Position numbers and translations under genes: made by a program
In this document: positions 8,501 through 16,387 of the stretch, piece by piece
Numbering within the stretch: the first letter of the stretch is position 1
Layout of the letters: each line of letters opens with the position of its first letter
NCBI RefSeq assembly: GCF_016908525.1
Contig: NZ_JAFBEB010000021.1
Span: 1-48,102, forward strand
Length of the DNA: 48,102 bases
From: Brevibacillus fulvus
GTDB lineage: Bacteria > Bacillota > Bacilli > Brevibacillales > Brevibacillaceae
Reading direction: 5' to 3'
Notes under the pieces: generated by a model
Told to the model about the DNA's origin: nothing
Databases searched by the model: none
The model's input: only the letters and a program-made list of their open reading frames with translations

Positions 8501-9133
8501 CGCGATCTGTCCATACGCGGTGCGGGAAATCTGCTTGGAGCGGAGCAACACGGGTTTATCAATTCGGTAGGGTTTGATTTGTATACGCAGATGCTGAAAG
8601 ATGCCATTGACGAACTGAAAGGGGAAGCGAAGAAAGAGATTGTTTCTCCCGTCGAGATCAATCTGCAGCTGGATGCTTATATTCCTTCGCTTTACATTAC
8701 AGACAGCCGACAAAAAATTGAAATGTATAAAAAGTTTGTCGCCGCTTCCACATTAGAAGATGTGGACGATTTGCGCGATGAACTGGTGGATCGATATGGC
8801 GATATTCCGAAACCGGTGGAAAACTTATTGGTGATTTCCCGCCTGCGGGTTTATGCCCTGCAGCACAAAATCACGGAAATCAGCCAGAGAGAGACGGATA
8901 TCATCAAAATTTACCTTGATCCGAGTCAAAACAGCAATATTGATGGCGGCGCCTTATTTGCTTTGTCCAATAAGTGGGAGAGAAGGGTTGGACTCACAGG
9001 TGGACAACAGATCATCATAACTGTTAAAGTAAAGGGACTGAGTATTGAACAAGGGGTGCAGCTTGTTGAGAACTTGCTGAGCGAATTCCATACGATACGC
9101 AAGGACACCACAGCAGGGAGTCCCGTCAGCTAG
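5585..9133 (+). CDS. mfd: Transcription-repair coupling factor Mfd
   Basis: ATP-dependent DNA translocase that removes RNA polymerase stalled at lesions and recruits the UvrABC excision machinery. 1182 aa, normal for Mfd. The N-terminal UvrB-like region ends near residue 350. The RNA-polymerase-interaction domain begins near 500 (GDYVVHINHGIGKYLG). The RecG-like motor has Walker A GDVGYGKTE near 652-660, DEEQRFG near 751 and TATPIPRTL shortly after. QLRGRVGRS marks the second helicase lobe, and the C-terminal domain follows. The ATG at 5585 has AGAGGAGA 8-15 nt upstream. fin-mfd order is as in Bacillus. Confidence 0.97.
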   Translation: MQVIINPIKEDSHFETIVAGLTKGLHEQLISGLAGSARQAAMAALYQETKRPMCVVTHNMFQAQKVYEDLVELVPAEDVLLYPGNELIGSELAIASPEMLAQRIHVFNRLAQGFTGILVVPFAGLRRLVVPPQVWKESQLTLRVGEELQLESFLQHLVELGYERVELVERKGEFSVRGGIIDLYPVDSEWPVRIELFDVEIDSIRTFDMVTQRSHESVQTYVVGPVKEMFVSASLLQEAAGRLEKKLGETVAKLKDNGTKEKMMQKIGGDIELMRQGQRLSTLYAYISVIYPEHNTLFSYMPNNTVVIIDEPSRVLETAAQLQKEEAEWLTGRIAEGEFMGNLTLSSTYEELVLPKSRQVVYLSLFLRQTPKTQPQNIVNLNCRTMQNFHGQMNVLKNELARWTKSHDRIVFVAADAERAKRLERVLHDYDMEADLLLEAVDTVPPGRPTIILGNLQTGFELPLNKLVVITEGEVFTAKQRKARKVQQTMSNAERIKNYLELKPGDYVVHINHGIGKYLGIETKEILGIHKDYLHIRYAGGDSLFVPIEQIDHVQKYVGSEEAEPKIYSLGGSEWKRVKNKVQSSVKDIAEDLIKLYAAREAAKGHAFSPDTLEQREFEAMFPYQETPDQLRAINEVKADMERERPMDRLVCGDVGYGKTEVAIRAAFKSVMDGKQVALLVPTTILAQQHYETFVERFADYPIRVEVLSRFRSRKEQTATIKGLKEGTVDVVIGTHRLLSKDIIFRDLGLLIVDEEQRFGVSHKEKLKQFKTNVDVLTLTATPIPRTLHMSMLGVRDLSVIETPPENRFPVQTYVVEYSPMLVRDAIERELARDGQVFFLYNQVQGIEQMAEHISTLVPDARVAVAHGQMNEGELESVILDFLDGNYDVLVSTTIIETGVDIPNVNTLIIYNADKMGLSQLYQLRGRVGRSNRIAYAYFTYQRDKVLSEVAEKRLQAIKEFTELGSGFKIAMRDLSIRGAGNLLGAEQHGFINSVGFDLYTQMLKDAIDELKGEAKKEIVSPVEINLQLDAYIPSLYITDSRQKIEMYKKFVAASTLEDVDDLRDELVDRYGDIPKPVENLLVISRLRVYALQHKITEISQRETDIIKIYLDPSQNSNIDGGALFALSNKWERRVGLTGGQQIIITVKVKGLSIEQGVQLVENLLSEFHTIRKDTTAGSPVS

Positions 9134-9168
9134 CAATCAACCCCGTTTTGAGAAGGGAGTTTTAATCC

Positions 9169-10233
9169 ATGAACCGATTTGTGGCGATATTTTCAACGGC
9201 TGTCCTGACCCTCTCTTTGTTATCCGGCTGCGGAAAAGCAGAGGATAAGGCCAAACCGGATCAACAGCCTGCGGCGGAACAACCGCAAGATAACAAACAG
9301 GCGGCTGCCGATGATCCGTTGGCGATGTTTCCGGCAATCACCTTGCCTTATACAGCGAACGAGAATGATGTTTTCAGCGAATATCAAGGCGGCAAGGTGA
9401 CGGCAAAAGAATTCAACACATTTTTAAAGACGTTAAATTTGGTTAACCCCCAACAAGGCAGCATGATTTCTGCAGCTGACGAAAATTCGTTGAAGTCGTT
9501 TATTCGCGAATATACCGGAACGAAGATTTTGGCGGCGAAAGCGGATGAAAAGATGAAGCAGGATGCGCATAAATTGTCTGCGACAACGTTTGAGCGAATC
9601 AAAGGTCAATATGTGCAAATGTTGGGCAATGACGAGAGCAAGTTTGCCAAACTGTTGGAAGGACATGGCTTGACCAGCGATGAGGTTATGGCGGAATTGG
9701 ACTTGATCAACAGCTCGGTGGCCGTCTTGAAAAAAGATATCAGTGAAGACACCTTGAAGCAGGATTACGAAAAAGCGGATAAAGCGGAGTTTACCGTGGC
9801 TTCTGTCCGTCATATTCTGATTACCACCGATAACCATACGCAGGAAGAAGCGTTGAAATTGGCCAATGATATGGTTGCCCGCCTGAAAAAGGGTGAGGAT
9901 TTTGCGGCGTTGGCCAAACAATACAGCGAAGATCCGGGCAGCAAAGATAACGGCGGTTTGTACGAAAACGCCAATGTGAACCAATGGGTGCCGGAATTTA
10001 AACAGGCGGCACTGACCTTGCCGATCGGGCAAATCAGCGAACCGGTGAAAACAGACTACGGCTACCATGTAATGAAAGTGGAAAGCCGCAACGTGCAAAC
10101 ATTTGAAGAAGTGAAGGACCAACTTGCACAAAGCGAGCTGCAAAAGTCATATGAACAATTTATGGGCAGCGATTTGGACAAGCAGATTACCAAATATAAC
10201 GTGCCAAAATTGAATGCTGCTGCAAGCAAATAA
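9169..10233 (+). CDS. PrsA/SurA-like peptidyl-prolyl isomerase lipoprotein
   Basis: Predicted membrane-anchored extracytoplasmic foldase of 354 aa. A signal peptide with lipobox LLSGC ends at Cys21, followed by a low-complexity Gln/Ala/Asp linker. A helical SurA-like N-domain spans about residues 60-200. A parvulin (PpiC) domain runs from about 208 to 306, with VRHILI, FAALAKQYSEDPGS and GYHVMKVESR. The family cis-trans isomerises prolyl bonds to help secreted proteins fold. It follows mfd by 35 nt and ends in its own terminator before spoVT. Whether it is a PrsA orthologue or a second foldase for sporulation or cell-wall proteins cannot be told here. Confidence 0.9.
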   Translation: MNRFVAIFSTAVLTLSLLSGCGKAEDKAKPDQQPAAEQPQDNKQAAADDPLAMFPAITLPYTANENDVFSEYQGGKVTAKEFNTFLKTLNLVNPQQGSMISAADENSLKSFIREYTGTKILAAKADEKMKQDAHKLSATTFERIKGQYVQMLGNDESKFAKLLEGHGLTSDEVMAELDLINSSVAVLKKDISEDTLKQDYEKADKAEFTVASVRHILITTDNHTQEEALKLANDMVARLKKGEDFAALAKQYSEDPGSKDNGGLYENANVNQWVPEFKQAALTLPIGQISEPVKTDYGYHVMKVESRNVQTFEEVKDQLAQSELQKSYEQFMGSDLDKQITKYNVPKLNAAASK

Positions 10234-10240
10234 TGATCGA

Positions 10241-10272
10241 AACAGGGAACAGACCATGTTCCCTGTTTTTTC
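10241..10272 (+). terminator. Intrinsic terminator after the foldase gene
   Basis: AACAGGGAACA (10241-10251) and TGTTCCCTGTT (10257-10267) form a perfect 11-bp stem with a 5-nt loop, followed by a T-run. Confidence 0.9.
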
Positions 10273-10280
10273 GTTTGATC

Positions 10281-10309
10281 GCATATTCTGCAAAAGAAGG
10301 TTAATACTA
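10281..10309 (+). promoter_or_regulatory. Candidate sigma-G-like promoter for spoVT
   Basis: GCATA at 10281-10285 and AATACTA at 10303-10309 resemble sigma-G -35 and -10 (CATACTA) elements at near-normal spacing. spoVT is sigma-G dependent in B. subtilis. The resulting untranslated leader would be about 145 nt, and the GG dinucleotide is one base out of register, so the call is tentative. Confidence 0.4.
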
Positions 10310-10458
10310 TACTCACTTGCTGCCGCCCGGGGGAGAGAAAAAAGGCAAGTTGGGAAATTTTGCAGACCAAGGAGATAGTTAATTTTAGGAGCCAAGGAAA
10401 AAATAAAGGTAACCCACAAGGTTCACAACCCAAATTCTCAAGAAAGCGAGGCAACAAC

Positions 10459-11001
10459 ATGAAAGCAACCGGTATCGTTCGTCGAATTGACGACCTCGGA
10501 CGGGTCGTGATTCCCAAAGAAATTCGTCGCACCCTTCGCATTCGTGAAGGCGACCCACTTGAGATTTTTGTTGATCGCGATGGGGAAGTTATTTTGAAAA
10601 AGTATTCGCCAATCGGCGAACTGGGTGACTTTGCCAAAGAATATGCGGATTCGCTTTATGAAAGCATGAACCATACGGTGTTGATTTCCGATCGGGACAG
10701 TGTGATCGCCGTCGCAGGCGCTTCCAAAAAGGAATACTTAGAAAAAGCGATTGGGAATATTGTGGAAAAAGCTTTGGAAGAACGGAAAAGCCGGGTGGAA
10801 AAAAACTCGGGACAATATGAGATCTGCCGTGATATGACTGAGCAATATTCCTCGTTTGTGATTGCCCCTATTGTAGCGGGCGGCGACCCGATTGGTTCGG
10901 TTATTCTGTTAAGCAAAAACGATGCGGCAAAAATGGGTGAACTGGAAATGAAGATGGCCGAAACTGCAGCAGGCTTTTTGGCCAAGCAGATGGAGCAATG
11001 A
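10459..11001 (+). CDS. spoVT: Stage V sporulation transcription factor SpoVT
   Basis: Forespore DNA-binding regulator that tunes sigma-G-dependent genes and spore coat/germination properties. 180 aa. The N-terminal AbrB-type swapped-hairpin domain (residues 1-52) starts MKATGIVRRIDDLGRVVIPKEIRRTLRI. The C-terminal GAF-like domain (about 55-180) includes TVLISDRDSVIAVAGASKKEY and IVAGGDPIGSVILLS. The ATG at 10459 gives the exact family N-terminus; an in-frame start at 10360 would add an implausible basic extension. It stands alone between two terminators. Confidence 0.97.
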   Translation: MKATGIVRRIDDLGRVVIPKEIRRTLRIREGDPLEIFVDRDGEVILKKYSPIGELGDFAKEYADSLYESMNHTVLISDRDSVIAVAGASKKEYLEKAIGNIVEKALEERKSRVEKNSGQYEICRDMTEQYSSFVIAPIVAGGDPIGSVILLSKNDAAKMGELEMKMAETAAGFLAKQMEQ

Positions 11002-11004
11002 CGG

Positions 11005-11033
11005 ACAGCCTCGCGGATGCGAGGCTGTTTTTT
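11005..11033 (+). terminator. Intrinsic terminator after spoVT
   Basis: ACAGCCTCGC (11005-11014) pairs with GCGAGGCTGT (11019-11028) around a GGAT tetraloop, followed by a T-run. Confidence 0.92.
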
Positions 11034-11059
11034 CCTCTCTAACAGCGTTATGGTATAAT
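11031..11059 (+). promoter_or_regulatory. Probable promoter for the yabM operon
   Basis: A perfect TATAAT lies at 11054-11059. The -35 position 17 bp upstream is TTTCCT (11031-11036), a poor match overlapping the T-run of the spoVT terminator. It may need an activator or be weak. Transcript start would be about 30 nt upstream of yabM. Confidence 0.45.
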
Positions 11060-11096
11060 GAACCCAGCTTCTGTATGGAGAGGAGAACTACGGTAA

Positions 11097-12731
11097 ATGT
11101 CAGGCGCTAGAGATTCCGTGCATTTTGTAAAGGGTGCCGCCATATTGGGAATCGCTGCTTTGGTTTCCAAGCTGCTAGGCGCCGTATATCGTATTCCTTA
11201 TCAAAACATTGCCGGTGATATCGGCTTGTACGTATATATGCAGGTATATCCTCTTTATACAACCTTGTTGATTCTCGCGACGGCAGGGTTCCCCTTGGCA
11301 ATCTCCAAAATGGTTTCGGAACGTGTTGCCCTCGGTGATTACGTTGGGGCACGCAAGGCGTTTCGGCTCGCCAGTATCCTGCTGGTCGCACTCGGCGTTT
11401 TGTTTTTCCTGATCTTGTACATCGGCGCCCCGGCTATTTCCCGATTCATGGGGGACGAGCAATTAGCGAGGCCGCTTAGAGCAGTATCCTGGGCATTGCC
11501 CTTGGTGCCAATGGCCGCGATACTGCGCGGGTATTTTCAGGGATATCAAGATATGATGCCTACCGGAGTCTCCCAGGTAATGGAGCAGCTAGTCCGGGTT
11601 GTGTTTATCTTGGTGTCCGCTTTCTGGGCGATGGATGTCTATCAGGATGCTTATCTGGCGGGCATGGGGGCTGTGTTTGCCGCTTTTCCGGGGGCACTCG
11701 CCTCGATTTTGGTATTGCTTTATTACTGGCGGCGCAGAAGCCGGGCAGAAAACTCATTGATCACAGACGAACCGTCTGCGGGTCTTTCCTGGAGCAATCG
11801 AGAGATTTTGCGCAGCCTGTTGTATTATGCTCTCCCCATTTGCATCGGCTCCTTGGTGCTTCCGCTGATTCCTCTGGTAGATTCGGTCACAGTTGTAAAC
11901 TTGCTGCAATGGAGTGGAATGCATGAGGATACGGCCAAAATATTAAAAGGGGCGTTTGACCGGGGACAGCCATTAATTCAGTTTGGGACCTTTTTTGCCA
12001 CATCGCTTTCATTGGCTTTGGTTCCGGCAGTGAGTGAAGCCAACGCGCAAAAGCAGACAGCGTTAATTGCGAGCCGGACGGAAATGGCCTTGCGCCTGAC
12101 GTTATTATTGGGTTTGCCGGCTTCCTTTGGCCTGTTTTTGCTGGCGGAGCCGATCAATGTAATGCTGTTCGGCGACTCCAAAGGTACGGACGCATTGGCT
12201 ATTCAATCGTATACCATTCTGTTTGCGACATTGGGCATTACGACCGCCGGCATTTTGCAAGGCTTGGGACAAGTGGTTGCTCCCGCCCGCAATTTGTTTG
12301 TCGGCGTCGTCGCCAAACTGTTGTTCAACCTTTTGCTCGTTCCCGTCATAGGAATTGCGGGCGCTGCTTGCGCTACCGTGATTGCCTATGCGATCTCGAT
12401 GTTACTGAATATGTTGGATATACATAAACACACCAAGGCGGTCGTTAGCTATCGGCAAGTGTTGGGCAAGCCTTTCCTTGCGGTGATCATCATGGTGGTT
12501 GCGGTTGGTTTGACGGACTGGATCGCTGCCGAAATCTTCGGCCGGGTGATTGGCTCTCAGCGGATGCAGCAAACCGCGGTCGGGCTTGTCTCTGTTTTGG
12601 CGGGCGGGCTCGTGTATTTTCTCGCTTTGCTGAAAACCGGCGGTATTTCCGTGGAGGATCTCCACTATTTGCCTAAGGGAAAGCGGGTTGGCAATCTGTT
12701 GTCACGATTCAACCTACTGAAAAATAAGTAA
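11097..12731 (+). CDS. yabM: Polysaccharide-biosynthesis/flippase family membrane protein (YabM, SpoVB/MurJ-like)
   Basis: Polytopic inner-membrane protein of 544 aa from the MVF/PST flippase superfamily (relatives: SpoVB and MurJ), probably moving a lipid-linked glycan across the membrane. The N-terminus VKGAAILGIAALVSKLLGAVYRIPYQNIAG is the family hallmark and at least twelve hydrophobic segments follow. Its place right after spoVT matches yabM of B. subtilis. The exact substrate is unknown. ATG 11097 has GGAGAGGAG 8-16 nt upstream. It is followed 10 nt later by yabN, so it opens an operon. Confidence 0.88.
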   Translation: MSGARDSVHFVKGAAILGIAALVSKLLGAVYRIPYQNIAGDIGLYVYMQVYPLYTTLLILATAGFPLAISKMVSERVALGDYVGARKAFRLASILLVALGVLFFLILYIGAPAISRFMGDEQLARPLRAVSWALPLVPMAAILRGYFQGYQDMMPTGVSQVMEQLVRVVFILVSAFWAMDVYQDAYLAGMGAVFAAFPGALASILVLLYYWRRRSRAENSLITDEPSAGLSWSNREILRSLLYYALPICIGSLVLPLIPLVDSVTVVNLLQWSGMHEDTAKILKGAFDRGQPLIQFGTFFATSLSLALVPAVSEANAQKQTALIASRTEMALRLTLLLGLPASFGLFLLAEPINVMLFGDSKGTDALAIQSYTILFATLGITTAGILQGLGQVVAPARNLFVGVVAKLLFNLLLVPVIGIAGAACATVIAYAISMLLNMLDIHKHTKAVVSYRQVLGKPFLAVIIMVVAVGLTDWIAAEIFGRVIGSQRMQQTAVGLVSVLAGGLVYFLALLKTGGISVEDLHYLPKGKRVGNLLSRFNLLKNK

Positions 12732-12741
12732 AGGAGGCCGC

Positions 12742-14211
12742 ATGATGACGGCTGTAATCCGTGTAGTCGGACTGGGTGCCGGCGATTTGCAACAATTACC
12801 GGTTGGGATTTATCGAAGGTTAAAGGAAACCGCCCATCTCTATCTGCGTACAAAAGAGCATCCGGTTGTTGCTCAGTTGAGCGAAGAAGGCATCCGCTTT
12901 GAAACGTTTGACGAAATTTACGAAAAGCATGATACGTTTGAACCTGTCTATCTGGAAATCGCCGAAACCTTATTGAATAAGGCCGCTGAACAACGCGAAG
13001 TCGTTTATGCAGTGCCGGGACATCCGTTGGTGGCGGAACGGACGGTGCAGCTGTTGCTGGACATGGGCAAAACGCGCGGTTGTGAGATTGAGATTATGGG
13101 GGGCCAAAGTTTTTTGGACCCGCTGTTCGCTCGATTAAAGATCGATCCGATTGAAGGATTCTCGCTGCTGGATGCAACTGCGCTGAAGGCGGCACAGCTG
13201 CACCCCGGGTTGCATACGGTCATTGCTCAGGTATATGACAAGCTGGTTGCCTCCGATGTAAAACTGACGCTGATGGAGGTCTATCCCGACGAATATCCGG
13301 TGACCGTGGCTACGGCAGTCGGCGTCAAGGACATGGAGCGTGTGGAAACGATTCCGTTGTACCGGTTGGATCAGGTGGAGCATCTAGGCAATTTAAGTTT
13401 GGTCTACGTCGGGCCGACCGAGCAAGCTGATGTGCAAAATCGGCAGTTTTCCTATCTGAAAGAGATTGTCGCGATCTTGCGAAGCCCGGAAGGCTGTCCG
13501 TGGGATCGGGAGCAAACGCACCAAAGCATCCGCAAAAATCTGTTGGAAGAAACGTATGAAGTGCTGGAAACGATCGATGACGACGATCCAGATGCGATGT
13601 GTGAAGAGCTGGGTGATTTATTGCTGCAGATCATGCTTCATGCCCAGATGGCTGCGGAGGATGGCTATTTCACCATCGAAGATATCATCGCGGGGTTGAA
13701 TGAAAAATTGATTCGCCGTCACCCGCATGTATTTGGAAACAGAGAGGCGGAAGATGCCGATCAAGCGATGGCCAACTGGCAGCAGATCAAGGCGGAAGAG
13801 AAGGCGAAAAAAGGAATCGATTTGGCCGAACTGTCCCATCTGGACGGGATTCCGCGCGATTTGCCGGCGCTGCCATTCGCTTACAAGTTGCAAAAGAAAG
13901 CGGCGGAAGTGGGATTTGACTGGGAAGATATCGCTGATGTTTATCGCAAGGTCGAAGAGGAGTATCGGGAACTGCGGGAAGCGGACGCTGGGGAAAAGCC
14001 GGGTGAATTGGGAGACTTGCTGTTCGCGGTCGTCAACCTGGCCCGTTTTTACAAAATTGATCCCGAGCAGGCGCTTGCTTTGACAAATCGCAAGTTTAAA
14101 CGGCGCTTTGCCTATATCGAAGCCAAACTGCGGGAAGCGGGCCGCAGCTTTGCGGAAAGCGATCTGGCCGAGATGGATCGCTGGTGGGAAGAAGCGAAAC
14201 AGCACACATAG
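12742..14211 (+). CDS. yabN: Tetrapyrrole methylase-like / MazG nucleotide pyrophosphohydrolase fusion
   Basis: Two-part protein of 489 aa. The N-terminal half (1 to about 225) is a SAM-dependent tetrapyrrole-methylase fold, with VVGLGAGDLQQLP at the start and YAVPGHPLVAERT. The C-terminal half is MazG. One copy begins near 240 with RSPEGCPWDREQTHQSIRKNLLEETYEV and EELGDLLLQ. A second, more diverged copy near 385-450 has VEEEYREL and GELGDLLFAVVNLAR. MazG hydrolyses non-canonical or excess NTPs. The role of the methylase half is not established. ATG 12742 follows AAGGAGG by 5 nt; a second ATG at 12745 has better spacing and would shorten the product by one residue. Confidence 0.95.
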   Translation: MMTAVIRVVGLGAGDLQQLPVGIYRRLKETAHLYLRTKEHPVVAQLSEEGIRFETFDEIYEKHDTFEPVYLEIAETLLNKAAEQREVVYAVPGHPLVAERTVQLLLDMGKTRGCEIEIMGGQSFLDPLFARLKIDPIEGFSLLDATALKAAQLHPGLHTVIAQVYDKLVASDVKLTLMEVYPDEYPVTVATAVGVKDMERVETIPLYRLDQVEHLGNLSLVYVGPTEQADVQNRQFSYLKEIVAILRSPEGCPWDREQTHQSIRKNLLEETYEVLETIDDDDPDAMCEELGDLLLQIMLHAQMAAEDGYFTIEDIIAGLNEKLIRRHPHVFGNREAEDADQAMANWQQIKAEEKAKKGIDLAELSHLDGIPRDLPALPFAYKLQKKAAEVGFDWEDIADVYRKVEEEYRELREADAGEKPGELGDLLFAVVNLARFYKIDPEQALALTNRKFKRRFAYIEAKLREAGRSFAESDLAEMDRWWEEAKQHT

Positions 14212-14224
14212 GGGGAAAGAGAAA

Positions 14225-14521
14225 ATGAGACTGGATAAATTTTTGAAGGTGTCACGACTAATCAAGCGGCGTACACTGGCCAAAGAGGTTTGTGACCAAA
14301 ACCGGGTCGAAATCAATGAGCGGCCAGCCAAAGCATCAAGCAATGTGAAAATCGGCGATAAGCTGGCAATCCGCTTTGGCCAGAAAATTGTCGTCGTTCA
14401 GGTGGAAGAGATCAAAGAGAATCCACGCAAAGAAGAAGCAGCCAGTTTGTATCGGGTTATCGGGGAAGTGCCTGTCCCTCGAGACGAAAAAGAAGAAGAA
14501 GCTTACATTCGCGGAAATTAG
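14225..14521 (+). CDS. rqcP: S4-domain ribosome quality control protein RqcP (YabO)
   Basis: RNA-binding protein of 98 aa. The S4 fold fills the N-terminal 60 residues, from MRLDKFLKVSRLIKRRTLAKEVCDQNRVEINERPAK. RqcP works with RqcH in alanine tailing of nascent chains on stalled 50S subunits. The charged C-terminal tail is unremarkable. ATG 14225 follows a GGGGGAAAGAG purine run, and the start is 13 nt from the yabN stop, so they are co-transcribed. A terminator follows, separating it from yabP. Confidence 0.94.
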   Translation: MRLDKFLKVSRLIKRRTLAKEVCDQNRVEINERPAKASSNVKIGDKLAIRFGQKIVVVQVEEIKENPRKEEAASLYRVIGEVPVPRDEKEEEAYIRGN

Positions 14522-14528
14522 CAAAGTG

Positions 14529-14558
14529 GACCGCTTGGGAAACCCCAAGCGGTCTTTT
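14529..14558 (+). terminator. Intrinsic terminator after rqcP
   Basis: GACCGCTTGGG (14529-14539) pairs with CCCAAGCGGTC (14544-14554) around AAAC, followed by TTTT. The 140 bp from here to yabP hold no clear promoter; CATAGGAT near 14637 is a weak sigma-E-like -10 without a convincing -35. Confidence 0.88.
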
Positions 14559-14699
14559 GCGTGCACCACTCTGTCAAAGTTGGTTAATTTCGCGATGAAA
14601 TCGTCCGCTTCGGGTTCTAAACGGACATCCCTGCCCATAGGATGGTACAAGAATCGACTTGTTGGTACTTTGTGCAATCATAGGTAGGAGGGCTGGATT

Positions 14700-14984
14700 A
14701 TGAGTGAGCAACTAAAGCGGCCTCGGCATGAGATCGTAATGATCAACCGGCGCAGCCTGGCGATTTCCGGGGTAAAGAAAGTAGAGAGTTTTGACAGCGA
14801 AGAATTTCTGCTTGAGACGGAAGGCGGCTTCTTAACCATTCGCGGCCAGAACTTACATATGAAAAATCTTAGCCTGGAGACGGGCGAAGTGGCGATCGAA
14901 GGCCTGGTCCATGAGATGGCCTATCTGGAACAAGGACAAATGGGGGATCGTTCGAAAGGATTTTTTGGCAGGTTATTCAAGTGA
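14700..14984 (+). CDS. yabP: Sporulation protein YabP
   Basis: Small sporulation protein of 94 aa (YabP/YqfC family), needed in the mother cell for cortex formation in B. subtilis. Recognisable strings are PRHEIVMINRRSLAISGVKKVESFDSEEFLLET and GFLTIRGQNLHMKNLSLETGEVAIEG, giving an all-beta protein without membrane segments. ATG 14700 follows AGGAGGG by about 7 nt. Its last codons overlap the GTG of yabQ by 4 bp, indicating translational coupling. Confidence 0.95.
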   Translation: MSEQLKRPRHEIVMINRRSLAISGVKKVESFDSEEFLLETEGGFLTIRGQNLHMKNLSLETGEVAIEGLVHEMAYLEQGQMGDRSKGFFGRLFK

Positions 14985-15550
14985 GTATCGCCGTCCAAAT
15001 ACAAACCGTAGCTTTTATGGCTTTCTGCGGAATGCTGATGGGCATGGGCTTTGACACGTACCATGTATTCAAAGGAAAAGGGCGGTTCCCCAAGTGGCTG
15101 GTCTTTATTACCGATCTTATCTTTTGGGCGTTCAGTATTTGGCTTGTTTTTTTTGTCCTTGTGAAAATAAACGACGGAATTGTACGATATCCAATCTTTA
15201 TCAGTATTATGGTAGGTGCATGGACCTATTTTCTACTAGGTAGTAAGAAATATATTAAGTTGCTGCTTTCTGTGATAAGATTTTCTAAATGGTTATATCG
15301 AACGGGTGTATGGTTGATCAATACAATGGTTGTCCGGCCAATCTTGCTGCTCTACAAATTGGTCTGGATGCTGATTTCCTTTTTGATCTCTGTAATCTTG
15401 ACAATTCTCAACTTTATCTGGAAGATCATTTCTTTCTTTTTTGCTCCTTTTATCAAATGGGGTCAAAAAATCGGGAGAAAATTCAGCAAGCGGCTGAGAG
15501 GAATCTGGACATCCGCAAAGAAATGGTTTCAATGGAAAAAGCGACAGTGA
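14981..15550 (+). CDS. yabQ: Sporulation membrane protein YabQ
   Basis: Membrane protein of 189 aa required for spore cortex synthesis in B. subtilis. About four to five hydrophobic segments occupy residues 5-150, starting TVAFMAFCGMLMGMGFDTYHVFKG, and a basic aromatic tail follows (KRLRGIWTSAKKWFQWKKRQ). The GTG start overlaps the yabP stop (GTGA), and it is slightly shorter than B. subtilis YabQ. Its codons are more AT-rich than those of its neighbours, as expected for a hydrophobic protein. Confidence 0.92.
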   Translation: MSIAVQIQTVAFMAFCGMLMGMGFDTYHVFKGKGRFPKWLVFITDLIFWAFSIWLVFFVLVKINDGIVRYPIFISIMVGAWTYFLLGSKKYIKLLLSVIRFSKWLYRTGVWLINTMVVRPILLLYKLVWMLISFLISVILTILNFIWKIISFFFAPFIKWGQKIGRKFSKRLRGIWTSAKKWFQWKKRQ

Positions 15551-15566
15551 CAAAGGTGGCTTGTTT

Positions 15567-15875
15567 ATGAATGGAACCTCTCCCCAAATGAACAAAACGG
15601 GGCAAAAACGACGAATTCGCTTGCTACTCTTTTTTGTTCTCTGTTTTTCGATTTGGACTGGCTATACCGTCTATTTGCAAAGCGGCATTTTACAACAAAA
15701 AGAAGCCGAGCTGCAATCATTGCAGACGGAGGTAGCCAAAGTTCAGGCGCAGCAAGACGAGCTGATGTATAAAGCAAGTCGTCTGAACGACAAGGAGTAT
15801 ATCGCCGAGTTGGCCCGAAAACGGTACAATATGGCGAAGCCAGGTGAAATTTTATTTGTCATTCCTGAACAGTAG
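15567..15875 (+). CDS. divIC: Cell-division protein DivIC (FtsB family)
   Basis: Bitopic division protein of 102 aa. Residues 1-20 form a basic cytoplasmic tail, about 21-40 one membrane segment (LLLFFVLCFSIWTGYTVYL), about 45-75 a coiled coil (QQKEAELQSLQTEVAKVQAQQDEL), then the septum-formation motif NDKEYIAELARKRYNMAKPGEILFV. It forms the DivIB-DivIC-FtsL complex at the septum. ATG 15567 is preferred over TTG 15561 because AAAGGTGG ends 7 nt before it. Confidence 0.94.
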   Translation: MNGTSPQMNKTGQKRRIRLLLFFVLCFSIWTGYTVYLQSGILQQKEAELQSLQTEVAKVQAQQDELMYKASRLNDKEYIAELARKRYNMAKPGEILFVIPEQ

Positions 15876-15917
15876 CACCCAGTCTCACAACCTTTAAAAG
15901 GGAGGATCTCTGTATTC

Positions 15918-16280
15918 ATGCCAATTGAGGTCGGAGGCAAGCTTGAGGGAAAAGTGACCGGAATCACCAAGTTTGGGGCTTTTGTGGAATTGCCAGGAGG
16001 CATCACTGGATTGGTGCATATCAGTGAAGTGGCCAACACGTATGTAACCGATATTCATCAGCATCTGAAAGTTGGCGATATCGTTACGGTAAAGGTGCTG
16101 GCTGTCAAGGAAAACAAAATTGCACTGTCGATCAAAAAAGCGGTGGAACGTCCCCCTTTTTCCTCTAAGCAGGAGCGGCGTGAGGGATTTGAGGAGAAAC
16201 TAAACAAGTTTTTAAAAGAAAGTGAAGATCATCAGTCCGGTCTCCGCAGGCATCTGGACAAAAAGGGGAAGGGACGTTAA
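15918..16280 (+). CDS. yabR: S1-domain RNA-binding protein YabR
   Basis: Cytoplasmic protein of 120 aa with one S1 OB-fold domain at residues 1-75 (GGKLEGKVTGITKFGAFVELPGGITGLVHISEV, then VGDIVTVKVLAVKENKIALSIK), typical of polynucleotide-phosphorylase-like S1 domains. A charged, Lys/Glu-rich tail follows. It is the general-stress-protein-13/YabR type; its precise function is unknown. ATG 15918 has GGGAGGA 11-17 nt upstream. It is the last gene of the yabP-to-yabR run. Confidence 0.93.
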   Translation: MPIEVGGKLEGKVTGITKFGAFVELPGGITGLVHISEVANTYVTDIHQHLKVGDIVTVKVLAVKENKIALSIKKAVERPPFSSKQERREGFEEKLNKFLKESEDHQSGLRRHLDKKGKGR

Positions 16281-16352
16281 CAATATTGTCACCGGAAAAC
16301 ATCACGGTTTTGACAAAAATGCGTAAATTGGCGACAAAATCAGGAAGGTCAT

Positions 16353-16381
16353 TTGCAATCGATAGCGAATGTATTTATATA
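16353..16381 (+). promoter_or_regulatory. Possible sigma-A promoter in the yabR-spoIIE gap
   Basis: TTGCAA (16353-16358) and TATATA (16376-16381) are 17 bp apart. Each matches consensus at four of six positions. It points at a terminator only about 35-60 nt downstream and not at any reading frame with a ribosome binding site. Confidence 0.4.
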
Positions 16382-16387
16382 TAAGCC

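Noticed and set aside
14615-14650. Sigma-E promoter for yabP-yabQ
   Set aside because: CATAGGAT is a tolerable -10 but the -35 position matches poorly, so it is not called.
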